DNA of 64,000 nt, taken from contig NC_065533.1 in assembly GCF_020184175.1 (NCBI RefSeq), positions 18,560,695 to 18,624,694 on the forward strand, written 5' to 3'. A model generated the notes under the pieces. It ran no database searches. It was not told the origin of the DNA and was given only the letters and a program-made list of their open reading frames with translations. Origin of the DNA: Aphis gossypii (Eukaryota; Arthropoda; Insecta; Hemiptera; Aphididae). Below, one piece after another: positions 43,001 to 53,800 of the stretch (positions are counted from its first letter, which is position 1; every line of letters starts with the position of its first letter). The translations under genes were made by a program, and so were the position numbers.

Positions 43001-43565
43001 TGTTGTTTATATGATGTCATTTATAAAAGAGAAGTAATCTTAGTATTATACAAAAGTTTTTGACAGTTAAATTATTTTGTAATTACAATAAAAAAAAATT
43101 AAATAAATAACAATAAAACCATTATCATATACTTATTAAATAGTCATATAACAGTAATAATATAACTATTTAAAATTAATTGAATCAAGTCTAGACCTTA
43201 TTTAATTCACCAAAACCATACAAAACATTGGGAGCAATTTAACTGGCTCAAAAATCCAGGAGATTGATATTTTACCAACGAAACACCGCCTGAGTAAAAC
43301 GCCACCAAACAAAACACTGATAGACGTTTGACATGTATCGTCATCTAATAACTATATCTACCACATTGAATGGAAAAGAGCTTAACCGGTGGCATCCTAA
43401 ACGGCTAACGCATCCATAACGTAAGATCGTGCATTATCACCCACCTACGTCCCAGATGGCCTTTTTTCGCAGACATTCTCTGGTGTAGCACACGACCAAA
43501 ATGATGGCCAGATACCACGCCCACCACAATTTCCTCCAGATCCAACCGATGAACGTCTTGACCAT
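31086..43565 (-). CDS. ST7: ST7 (suppressor of tumorigenicity 7) homologue, multi-pass membrane protein
   Basis: Exons in transcript order (all minus): 43445-43565, 40335-40417, 38083-38197, 37095-37265, 36783-37016, 36001-36098, 33135-33325, 32217-32319, 31506-31749, 31288-31427, 31086-31181; 1596 nt, 531 aa. Diagnostic ST7 segments seen: MDSLTPKFYIALT, ECKVWRNPLGLFRGAEY, REPLTFYDMNLSAQDHQ, MQAAWRERVPAARV, RAVEFNPHVPK, ILKRGDSEAVAYAFFHLAH, LPFFIHFTAGL. Hydrophobic helices lie at about residues 14-27, 50-75 and near the C-terminus. The length is close to vertebrate ST7; the spacer after the second helix (GGGNDNNQQ) is shorter. The biochemical role of ST7 is not established; the human gene was described as a candidate tumour suppressor. 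The first exon uses donor AG|GTGGGT and gives a membrane-anchor-like MVKTFIGWIW start. It is less conserved, so its confidence is lower than for the other ten exons. Intron 1 (about 3 kb) carries mobile elements. Confidence 0.95.
33715..33877. repeat. Snapback inverted repeat, 66-bp arms, in an ST7 intron
   Basis: The arms 33715-33780 and 33812-33877 are reverse complements apart from two 2-base length differences. They are separated by 31 bases. The element sits in the long ST7 intron between exons 33135-33325 and 36001-36098. No target-site duplication is obvious. It could be a MITE that has lost its ends or a local inverted duplication. Confidence 0.85.
39743..39757. repeat. (TA)n microsatellite
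   Basis: This is a short TA dinucleotide run within the ST7 intron between exons 38083-38197 and 40335-40417. Confidence 0.6.
40808..42710. mobile_element. Putative 1.9-kb non-autonomous element in ST7 intron 1
   Basis: The left end reads ACAACCCCCC, followed by GGACATTTCCCCCCC and GACGTTTCCTCCC. The right end, read on the other strand, starts ACACCCCC, then GGACGTTTCCC and GGGACGATTTCCCCC. These C-rich terminal motifs are inverted relative to each other but imperfect. They bound an AT-rich interior with no transposase-like frame. The interior holds two diverged tandem copies of a segment of about 540 bases: one starts near 41280 and the other near 41817, and their GTCGATAAAA motifs lie 546 bases apart. 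A related segment occurs on the opposite strand near 56.7-57.1 kb. No target duplication was identified, so the class is unassigned. Confidence 0.5.
42727..42973. mobile_element. MITE with TTAA target duplications and about 58-bp terminal inverted repeats
   Basis: TTAA occurs at 42727-42730 and 42970-42973. Immediately inside, ATTATACAATTGATGCTT begins a terminal inverted repeat that pairs with the right end (42969 inwards) for about 58 bases with very few differences. The whole element is 239 bp, non-coding and AT-rich. TTAA duplications are the hallmark of piggyBac-type transposition, though TTAA is also frequent by chance in such DNA. It lies 17 bases from the C-rich end of the neighbouring 1.9-kb element. 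Confidence 0.7.
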
Positions 43566-44069
43566 TTTCGTACGGACACACGGAGATGTGGCTCTGCTCA
43601 GGTAACGTGCGACTGTGGCGGCGGTTTTACGGACATTACCGATCGGCAGTCGTTGGTCGGCGCGTAAGACAACCGACCGGCGAGCTTGACAAACCGACGA
43701 CTGCGACGACGGGGGAAACGTACTGTTTAAACGGCAACCAGCGACAACATGGAGCTGCGGGGCCGAGCGACTAAAAAATTAAAAAGAAACGACAAACGAA
43801 TAGCAAAGTCGCCGCACGCTCGAGACGCCGCTTGGTGATTAGTATTTAGTGTTAGTTTACTGTTTATGTCGCTCAGCCGATCGATACAGAGCTTATCAGC
43901 AAACCGGCGGGACCGTATTCGACGCGCCGTAATCCGCGAAACGTTTCGCCGCCTAGTCGCACCGCATCGAATAAAAGCGAAAAGACGACAACTACAGCTG
44001 ATTGACCGTTGGCGACCACTATCGGGTATCGACCGACGACTACAGTCTGTAGCTACTGGCTTGCCCTAG
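43566..44069. promoter_or_regulatory. CpG-rich interval, probable bidirectional promoter for ST7 (-) and pasha (+)
   Basis: This block is rich in G, C and CpG in an otherwise AT-rich window. It abuts the ST7 start codon (minus strand) and lies upstream of pasha (plus strand), whose coding exon begins behind a splice acceptor at 46249. A non-coding pasha first exon must therefore lie upstream, and this block is the natural place. The open frames through it are by-products of high GC content. Exact transcription starts and the pasha first-exon donor are not resolved. Confidence 0.5.
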
Positions 44070-44195
44070 GGCCCAGGGCTATTTTTTCTGCATTGAGTAT
44101 GAATACAGTTATACATAAAGTAATTGAATAATCTATACTATTTATATTATCATTTATCAGTAGTCACTCACTACTAATCACTACTACTAGTGCTA

Positions 44196-45393
44196 CTCAC
44201 TACCAGTGTTGGGGAGTAACTTAAGTTACGAGTTACTATATCGAAATTACTTTGTAAGTGATTTGATGTTAATTAATTAATTACATTTTATTGTAGATAA
44301 TTTATACGTTATTCGAGTTACTTTTTTGGGTACTTTTCGGTTATCCCGACTACCAGGAGTGTCAATTCCATAATCTCGACTAGGTACCTCAAAGTCTCGA
44401 CCAACATGAATTTGTCATTTATTTAACTCATATAATGTATATTATTATTTAACTTTTATTAGGTATTACATAATCCCGACTACCTTTCTTTATACGACAT
44501 AATTTAAAAAAATGAATTAAAAATTGTTAAAACTAGTTGATACAAAAACTAAAAATAAAATTCAAAATTAATAACTAACTCGAGTTGGAAAATGCTCAGC
44601 CATTCAATTTTAAACACTTATAAATGGATTATCGTGCTTTTGACACCACATAAATTTAACCAAATAACTGTCTGAGGAAGTGAGAATTAGGGGCCAGCGT
44701 TGCCACTCGCTCGCTCGGACATTTAAAATGAAAATATCCTTTAATTTGCTATGCAATACCACCTAAGGTAGGTTACAGGCCACAGGCACGGGTTAATCTG
44801 TAGTCACATGATTAAAAAACAATGCCCATCATTCTGCTAACAGCAGTTCAATGGTTGGTAATAATTATTGAATATTAGTTATTTAGTTAGGTAGTCGCGA
44901 TTGACTGAAGACGGCGGTTAGACCAGTGGTAGTCGCGGCATCGGCCAGTAGTTGGGATAATCGACTAGTAACTAGTAATTATTACTAAGTTGAGTACTTT
45001 ATTTGGTTTAATACATGCATTAAAAAGCAATCTAGAATTAGTATCTATAATTTTGAAAATGCACTTTTCTTTGAAATAAATTTGAAAAATAAAGATTAAT
45101 ATTTGAAGTGTAGCAAAATGAATATTTGTTAATGATTTTATATTGTTGATTGTTATTATTAAATATTTAATTTGTGCATTTTCGTATTGAACACATAGTT
45201 ATTAAGCTCCAGTGATATTTTTGATAAAAAGTAACTTCTATTGCAATTGAGATACTTTTTAAACTCAAAAGAAATGTAACTTTACCAAATAAAAAAAAGT
45301 AACTTCAAAATAATTTAGTTACAATTTTGATGAGGAATTAGTTATGTAATTTAATTACCAAAAAACAGTTATTTTCCCAACACTGCTCACTAC
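44196..45393. mobile_element. hAT-like non-autonomous DNA transposon with 8-bp target duplication
   Basis: The element spans 44204-45385 (1182 bp). It starts CAGTGTTGGGGAGTAACT and ends with the inverse of CAGTGTTGGGAAAATAACT. It is flanked by the exact direct 8-bp repeat CTCACTAC at 44196-44203 and 45386-45393. Eight-base duplications and CAGTG-type ends are characteristic of hAT elements. There is no transposase frame inside, so it would need a helper. It probably lies in the 5' intron of pasha. Inside it, ATCCCGACTACCAG-like motifs at 44343 and, inverted, near 44950 may mark a second nested element. Confidence 0.85.
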
Positions 45394-46249
45394 TTAACAA
45401 GTGTAGACAGTGCAATAGACCGCATTTCCACACTGGGCATTCGGCAGGTTACAATTTATTTTAAGAATATTTTTCAATACTTTATTGGATCCTATTTTTA
45501 AGTATAAAATTGTTCCACGTACATAAGTACATTTTTTTTTGTTTTTATGAAAATTATTTACTTCAATTTATGTAAATATTTAATTACTAGGTACCTTTAT
45601 TTATAAATTGCTATAGAAGTATATTTATTAAATTATTTAACCATCTTATTATGTACACTTTACCCCAAGTTCGCAAGAATATAATAGTATAATTAATACA
45701 AATACAATATTATATTTAATATTATTATTATTATACCTAGTAGTAAACATAGGCCTAAATGGTGGTGGTGGAGGAGAGTATTTTAACACCCAAAGCTCTT
45801 GAAACTCCATCAAACATTTTCTGACGTACCTCATTAGTATATAAAATCATGTTAATAGTATGTATTGACTGATACTTCTAGCCCCTAGATTTTTAACTTT
45901 GTTTATGTTTATTCCTAGTATACCTATATTAGAAATTATTGCAAGATCTGAACTTACTATCCAGCTATTTTCAAGATATTTGATATTAAATTCAATATTA
46001 ATACAATTATTTATTATTAGATCACACACGCATTTGCATTTGCATTTTTTCAACTTATATTGACTATATAAATTCATTTATGAAGTTATTGAATTTGTAA
46101 AATAGATAAATATGAAAATGTAGGTTGTAAAAAATATATACCTAAAAATTAACTTCTAAGATATGATTGTTTCTCATTTTATTTTAAATGTTACCATTGT
46201 TTATTAAATAAAAAAAATGTTTAATGGATTTTGTTAATTTTTATTTCAG
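45394..46249. other. Probable pasha 5' intron sequence
   Basis: AT-rich DNA between the hAT-like element and the acceptor TTATTTCAG at 46241-46249. No coding segment was found; the minus-strand frames at about 45649-46077 are low-complexity. Confidence 0.5.
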
Positions 46250-46258
46250 ATTAAAATT

Positions 46259-48304
46259 ATGAACATGCTACCAACAGATTTGAGCACTGATTCTGACGGT
46301 AGTTTAGAACTATCTCCTAGGAAAAAAATAAAACTATCGGATATAAATGAACAATCATCTGACAGAGATATTTCAATTGAAAAAGATAGTCAAAATTCTA
46401 ATGAAATTGAAATGGATAATTATTTTGATCTTAAAGACCAAAATTTGAACAAAAATCTATCTTCGGGAGTATCTGATGATGAAGATTATAATATTAATAA
46501 ATATGAAGATAGTGATAGCGAAGATTATGTACCCATTTCTGATGATGAATTTGAGTTAGAAAAATATGTAATAAATGAAACAAATTCCAAGACTAGTGAT
46601 AATGAAAAATCTAATGATGAATCTATCAAAGATGTTGGCGGTGATGACAGTAATTATAATAATAATGAAAAAAAAATTACTGAAACATATACATCCATAG
46701 GTATAGATAATGACGAAGTATATGATTTACTAGATAAAGCTTTTATAGACAAAAATAAAACCCTTAATGAACATAAAAAGAAAACTGTTACTCAAGATGA
46801 CTTTAAAGAATATGAAAAAATTGTGTTAGAAGAAGTATGTAAAAATCATTTTGATATATTACCTGAAAATTGGATTGAAGCCACTCATAAAAGTGGCATG
46901 CCTATTTATTTACACAAAAAAACCAGAGCTGTGACATTATCAAGACCCTATTTTTTAGGACCAGGTGATCCTAAATCACATTTAGCCCCATTATCAGCAA
47001 TTAGTTGTTTACAATATCAAAAAGGTCTTGAGAATAAAGAAATTATAAAAAATGAACCTGAGTTTCAAGTTAGTAAACTTGGAGATATGATTATACCAAA
47101 TGCTAAAGTTGAGACTGCACAAGAAAATATTATTAAAGAATCCTTAACACATGCAGAACTTCGGGAATATTGTCAATCAATATTTAAGTAAGTCAATGAA
47201 CATTACAGGACTTAATAAATATACAATTGTTTTTATTTAACAATTTTATTTTTACATAATGTATTTTAATTATGTTTTATTTGCAGGTTTAAGATTAAAA
47301 AAGAAAAATCTTCTTGTGAAATGCAGAAAAAAGATATAAAAACAGAAATTTCTTGTAACACACTAAAGAGTACCAAAGAAAGACCTTCACTTCCAGATAG
47401 TACTAAACTAATATCATTTCCAGTTCAAACTGAAGATCAAGATAAACGATGTAATCGTCGTCGTGAATGGATAATGAATCCCAACGGTAAAAGTTATGTG
47501 AGTATATTACATGAATATTTACAACAAGCATTGAAAACCCAACCTTGGTATGAGTTTAAAGAACTTGAAAATACAGAAACACCTTATTCTGCTACTGTTG
47601 TACTTAATGATGTCCAATATGGTGTCGGTGTGGGTAATAGTAAGAAACAAGCAAAACTTAATGCTGCTCAAGCCACCTTAGATATACTAATACCAGAAAT
47701 GAAAAATAAAATAGATTCAGATATCAAAAATCAACGTGATCCAGTAATATTTGATCAAATTAAAGTCACTGACCCTAGAATTACTGAATTCTGCGCTAAA
47801 ACCACAGAACCTAGTCCGTATGCTATGTTATTAGTGTGTTTACAAAGGAATTTTGGTGAATGTGAAATAGCTACTGAATATAAATTAAACAATCGTCGTA
47901 GGATGTTAAATCAATGCACAATGATGGTTGGCAAACACACAGTTTCTGTTGCTTGTAAAAATAAAAGGGATGGCAAACAAAAAGCTTCTCAAATAATACT
48001 GGGTTTATTACATCCACATATTGATAATTGGGGTTCGTTGTTAAGGCTTTATGGTAACCGTAGCATTAAGAACGCTAAAGAAAAGAAACAAGAAGAGCAA
48101 GAAATCACTCAGCTCCAAAGTAAAGCTGCTGTGAATCAACCCAATTTTGCTATATTAAATAAACTTAAAGAAGAAATGTTAAAAATTAGGGACCAAAGAA
48201 AATTAAAAGAAACCAATGAAATGTTAGGACTACCCCAGACAAGGCTTAGTACAACATGTCCATATACTATAGCAATTCCATCATCTTCAACAAGTCCTAA
48301 ATAA
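46259..48304 (+). CDS. pasha: Pasha/DGCR8, Microprocessor cofactor of Drosha
   Basis: Exons 46259-47187 and 47287-48304; 1947 nt, 648 aa (Drosophila Pasha is about 640). Residues 1-190 are acidic, Asp/Ser/Glu-rich and probably disordered, with a basic RKKIK near residue 21 as a candidate nuclear signal. The WW-like/dimerisation region is at about 200-255: LPENWIEATHKSGMPIYLHKK then SRPYFLG and SAISCLQY. Double-stranded-RNA-binding domains lie at about 375-449 (NPNGKSYVSILHEY to AQATLDIL) and 484-554 (SPYAMLLVCLQRNFG to KASQIILGLL), followed by NWGSLLRLYG and a charged tail. Known role: binds primary microRNA hairpins in the nucleus and positions Drosha. The cysteine that ligates haem in human DGCR8 is present (C250), but the preceding proline is serine. 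The start ATG is the first in the exon after the acceptor at 46249. The gene is divergent to ST7. Confidence 0.95.
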
Positions 48305-48900
48305 CATATAATTTTAACTGGTTTATTCTTCTTTGTGTTCAATTTTAACAACTTCTAATTTTCAATTAATTGTATTAAGGAATGCACACCCGCATGTGTT
48401 GTCGCCGTCTTACATACTACATAACAAATTTTCATTCAACACCATCAATTTTATACTGTTAGCTTTAATATTAGAGACAATTTACATATTATCAAGTATA
48501 AATATGATTATCTAGGGCATCTCGTAGGATTTTATTGATAATTTAATTTTTAAGTGACTCTTAGTTCTGTAAAATATTGAAACTTTAAAATGCCCTAGAT
48601 AATTGTATCACCTTTAAATTTGATAATAAGTAAATTGACTCTAATGTTAAAGCTAACAACATAAAATTGATTTCAAAGAACGAATATTTGTTTTGCTGTT
48701 TGTATGCAAGACGGAGAAAACATGTGGCCCGTATGGCATCCTCTTAATATGTATTTTAAATGTTTTGTTCCTAATAGTAATGTTAAGTAATTAATATAAG
48801 TGATGTAGTTAGGTATTATCCCGTACAATTTAATTGGTTAGTTGGTTAACCTAAAAATTAATACTTAATTTATGTGTGCAATAAAAAGTGGATAATAAAA
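48305..48900 (+). other. Probable pasha 3' UTR
   Basis: The first AATAAA after the pasha stop codon is at 48880-48885; no AATAAA or ATTAAA precedes it from 48305. The 3' UTR is therefore likely to be about 600 bases and to include the foldback at 48391-48728. Weaker variants such as TATAAA near 48500 could end some transcripts earlier. Confidence 0.5.
48391..48728. repeat. Foldback element with arms of about 130 bp, in the pasha 3' UTR
   Basis: The left arm is 48391-48520 and the right arm 48590-48728. Read in reverse complement, the right arm matches the left over nearly its whole length, with scattered mismatches and small indels. Shared blocks include CCGTCTT, ATCAATTTTAT, GTTAGCTTTAA and ATTATCTAGGGCAT. 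The spacer is 69 bases. No coding capacity. It resembles a foldback MITE; target duplications were not identified. Confidence 0.85.
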
Positions 48901-50806
48901 CAAATAAAAATAATAATAGCTGCAATAACTGAGTAATATATATATTTTTTTTACAATTAGTAATTACTACTAGAATTATATAAAAATGTAAAGCCATCCA
49001 TGATACAAATAATGCTGTTTTAATTAATTTTAATATAACCGATTAACATATTTATTAATATTTCAATGAAATATTTAAAATAGATACTAGTCCATTTGCA
49101 CTAGTAGCAAAGACTATGTGGATAATGAGTACAGCGTATGAGAATAATTTTAGGTAAGAAGGTATCAATGGATTTTATAGAATTGGTTGGTTCCTTATAA
49201 TAAATTAGCAACCTATCTTTTAACTGTTAGTAAGTAATCATAATATTTCTAATTTGGCCATGTTCTATAATTTATATATTAGTGGCATGCTGAAGTAGGA
49301 TTTTTTGAGACAGTTTCCTCAAGACTAAAATAGGTCTGGTGGGTACCGGTCAATAGATTTAGTAGTCAACTTTTTAATAATGATATACATATACAAAAAA
49401 AGAATATAGAATAGAAGTTATGGGTGATCAAATAGTAGTGTTTCATACATGAAAACTGTTTAGCGCAGTGATACAAAAAAATTGTATGATTATTTATTTT
49501 ATATTTAACATTAAGCACCCAAGTACACTATACTATTATAGTAAATAATAGGTAGTTTGATAGGTATATTATATTATGTACTATTGTTTATTGTACAATT
49601 TCATGGACCACTTGATCAGTATGAATGTATGAAAATTATAAACAGCCATAAAAACAAACAAAATAAACAAAGGTACACAGCTGACATACAACCATTATCT
49701 TAGAAATTAAAAAGGAAAATGCATTTTAATATAATATTATAATGTACACAAAATTTGTGATCAATCGTCCAAAATCTTCACATAGTAATATAATAGTATA
49801 GTCTTACTTTTGTGTAACATGAAATTATTCATCTTTTAGAAAATATTATTTTTCAAGAAAAAATAAGATGCAAAGGACACTACTGTTAAGTCATTCTCTA
49901 CAATTTAAGACAAAATTCATAAAATATGTATTTTAATTTCGTAACAAAATTACAATTATTTAAATAATACATTAGCGTTTCAATAACATAATACAATAAA
50001 TGGTCATACAATTTTGATATTTTTATTTTCAAACAAATTAGAACTCTCATTTGTAACAATACCTGCATTAGTAATTTAGAAAAAATTGGTAGTTTTTAAA
50101 ATTTACATATGATATATGAAAATAGTAATTGATAAAAAAAAGGCACGATAGATACATTATTATAAAAATGGCTTATTTGGAAACATTCCTAAAATTTTTA
50201 AAAAATGAATATTAGTCAGTTTAAGTTTATTTATTTGGTTAAATTATGAATATTATCAATACATTTAATATTTATTTGATGGTCATTGTTATTGTGCATA
50301 TTTTTCCTTTTAAAGTAATTTCAGAGTAATAATTATTCATTATAATAGATGTTATACTATTGAATACTATAATCAATATCTAAAAAAGACTTTTAAAAAT
50401 ATAAAATTGCGACAAATTAATTTGATTTGAGTATTTTTTAAGAAAAACCATCTTAATAAATAATCTAAAACTGATTAAAAGCTTAATAAAATAATTTTTT
50501 CTTATTGCTTAATTAAATTAATAATTATTTCAGAATTACAATAATGATGAAATATATATATATATATACAAAAACATTATCACATATCAGTTCATGAATA
50601 TTACACAATCTAAATAAAATTATAATATACCCTATACAATTTCATAGGTATTGGTTATTTTTTTTTCATTATTAAATGTAGCCTTAAACAAATTGTAAAA
50701 ATGAAATTTAAAACAATAATTTTATATTTATTAAATAAAATAAATATGTGCCAACATGACGTATAGATGTAACTTCAGTCAAATAAACTATATATAACTG
50801 TTTTAT
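48901..50806. other. Convergent intergenic region between pasha (+) and Catsup (-)
   Basis: AT-rich DNA with an (AT)n run at about 50553-50573. No exon or RNA gene was seen. The 3' UTR of Catsup should occupy the right-hand part. Confidence 0.5.
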
Positions 50807-53800
50807 TTATTCATATTTAGCAACAAGAACCATTAAGTACACTCCTACAAGTAAAGCTACAATTTCTTTAATAGACTGTTTAAAACTAGAGTCTTCTAAA
50901 AGACTTGGTATTACATTTACAGTTGCAATATAAATGAAACCACCTGCTGTAAATGGTAATACCCAAGAATTTGCTACTTCACCTGAAAAAAAAAATTAAC
51001 ATTATTATGCGATAAAATAAGATGTTTCCAGTAAATATTTAAATGGGTAAAAATTTATCAAACTATTTAAACAAAATTAAAAATACTAAATTTAAATAAA
51101 AAATATTGAATCCTATTTTTAAATATTAATCCAAAATCTTATTTAAAATATATATTGTATAAAATATAATTAAAATGTGTATGTATATAATATATATTAC
51201 ATATGTCTGTTACGGTGAATGATGTTGTATCGGAAAATAACGTTAATAACCATATGGAATGGGAAATGTTTGTTATAATAATTTATAAAATAGATTTTCA
51301 ACAAGTAATGTTAAGGTGGTTGTTGACCTAATTTCAGTAGGGACTAACTAGGAAAACTAATAAAATTTTATTAGGTACAAATAAGGAGTATCTACATATT
51401 ACAATATGATAGCCGCCCAAAATTGATAGTTGTTACATTTAAAAAAAAATCATACCTAACGAAAAATTGTATAGTTGATTATACCTTAATATGTGTACAA
51501 CTGTCATTGTATGTACCAGTTTGAAATTCCTATTGACATAAAAATTGTCGGTACAACTTAAATCGATAAAAACTAAAAATATCCTAATGAACAAATGGTA
51601 TGATAATAACTGTTTTTTGTCTACTAAGGATTATAATTATCTTATTGAAAAAATAAGAAAATCAAAAATGTATTTAAAAAGTAACTGATAATGGTTTTTA
51701 TGGGGGTAATCAAGGGTACCAGTGCTGAAATTCCAAGACTGATTGCAACAATAAAGGTGCGTATTTGGGGGAAGGGGAGGGGTTAAAAATTGTGTAACAG
51801 TAAATGTATACAGTGCAACTTGTAAAAATAAATAAATAGTAATAATAATAAACATTATTTTTATTTTTCAAATAATAGAATTTGAGTTTAACGTGCATAT
51901 CTGACCTTAAGCAATTACCTATGTATTTGAACTCAATAAAGTTAATAACCAACGAATAACATTAATTTCCATTAAACATCATTTACCATAATATATAATA
52001 TATATATAGGTACATATACTAGGAATTTTTTTAGTAGTTAATCTTAGTTTTATTAATATAATATATCATGAGGTTTAATTTTATTTATACATTTTAAATT
52101 AGTATTCTAATATTGAATTATTCGTAATGATTTTCATAAAACCATATTTTAGGAGTGTGCAATGAAATAATTTTTTAATTTAAAATCACTATTAATTGAT
52201 TCAAAATAGTTAATAAAATATAACATTGTATGCATATTTATTATATAATAGTCTACATAAGTTTAATTAACATTTAAATAATGTAAATGCTATTTTTATT
52301 TATAATTAATCCACTAGAATTTGTATGTTGTATGAAATTATTTAACAATTTACACTGTAGTATAATCATTATTATATTAAAAAAATATATTTTATGAAAT
52401 ATATTCATAAACCATCTGAGCATGCTACTATTTTAATAATATAATGTTTATAGGTTATAACATAAATAATATTTTATTTTATTTATACATTATATTCACT
52501 TACTCTCTTTTCCAAATGTCAAAGACACTAATGTACCGCATATAGCTCCTATTGCAGTTACTAATTGACATTTCATAGCCTGTAAGAGAGGATATAAAAT
52601 TGTTTAGTTAATTTATAAATTTTATAAATCATAAAATAAAATGCAAATCAATTAACTAATTAAACAATTAAATAAAAATTAATATTTTATTTTAAGTATA
52701 TGTTTAAAAAGGATACCAAAGTACCAAACCCACATATGTTGATTCCATCTAAAAAATGTACAACTTAGCAAATCTGCATTCAGCAATTGTTTGTAGTTTG
52801 GTATAATATAATAGTGAATTTATCTATTATTTAAGATTAAAGGTAAGAATATTATCTAGAATACCTAATTTTATAATATTTGAATTATGAAGTAAGTATT
52901 AAGCATTTTAAGATTGTTAGGAGTCCTGTTTACGATAAAACCACTGACATTAAAATAATTCTCAATATTTTCCTCTCTATTGATGATTACTATGATAAAA
53001 TATTTAAAAACACAAATTTGTAAGAACATTTTGTTTCAAACAAATAAATCAATATCTTATTTTTTAGACAAGTTAGGTAGTACAAATGTAGTGTTATTTT
53101 TTTTTATAAAAAAAATTTAACAAATTATTTTAATTCATAAGCTTAATTAATTAATTAATGTTTGCTAATAAGCCGTTAATTAATTTTAGAATAAATGTAC
53201 TCACATTTGCCTTAGAACTACCTTCTTGAATTAAAATTGCATAATCTCCAATCTCATGAGGAACTTCATGAAGTAATACTGTTATTGTTGTAACTATACC
53301 AATATTTTGACCAGCTAAATATGCAGCACCAATGGCAAGTCCATCAGTAAAATTGTGTGTAAAATCAGCAACTACATTTAACCATCCAGCTACTGATAAA
53401 CTTTGTTTTGGCACTATAAAATATAAATATTTTATAAAATCACATGCACTCGAAACATTTAATATAATTTACTATATTTAACTAAGTGGATACTTTAACA
53501 AAATAATTAACCTAAGTACCTAACAAAATACCTCGCAAAATATGTAGTACATTATCATGAAATAGTTTTAAAATTAATTTGGTATTCCATTTCAAATTTT
53601 AGAGACATTTAATATTTTTTTTATACATACACAAAACTGAAGAATTGAAATTGCACTTGTGTGATTGAAACTATAGAATTATTAAATGTATCAGTTTATT
53701 TTAATTATATATACATATATATTATATATATAAATTGCATATACACAACCTAGTTTTCAAGTTTATTTAAACTAAAATTAGATTAGATAACATATTACAT

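Noticed and set aside
43586..44069. Two plus-strand frames of 62 and 67 codons between ST7 and pasha
   Set aside because: Arg-rich composition frames in a probable promoter; no motif and no downstream splice continuity.
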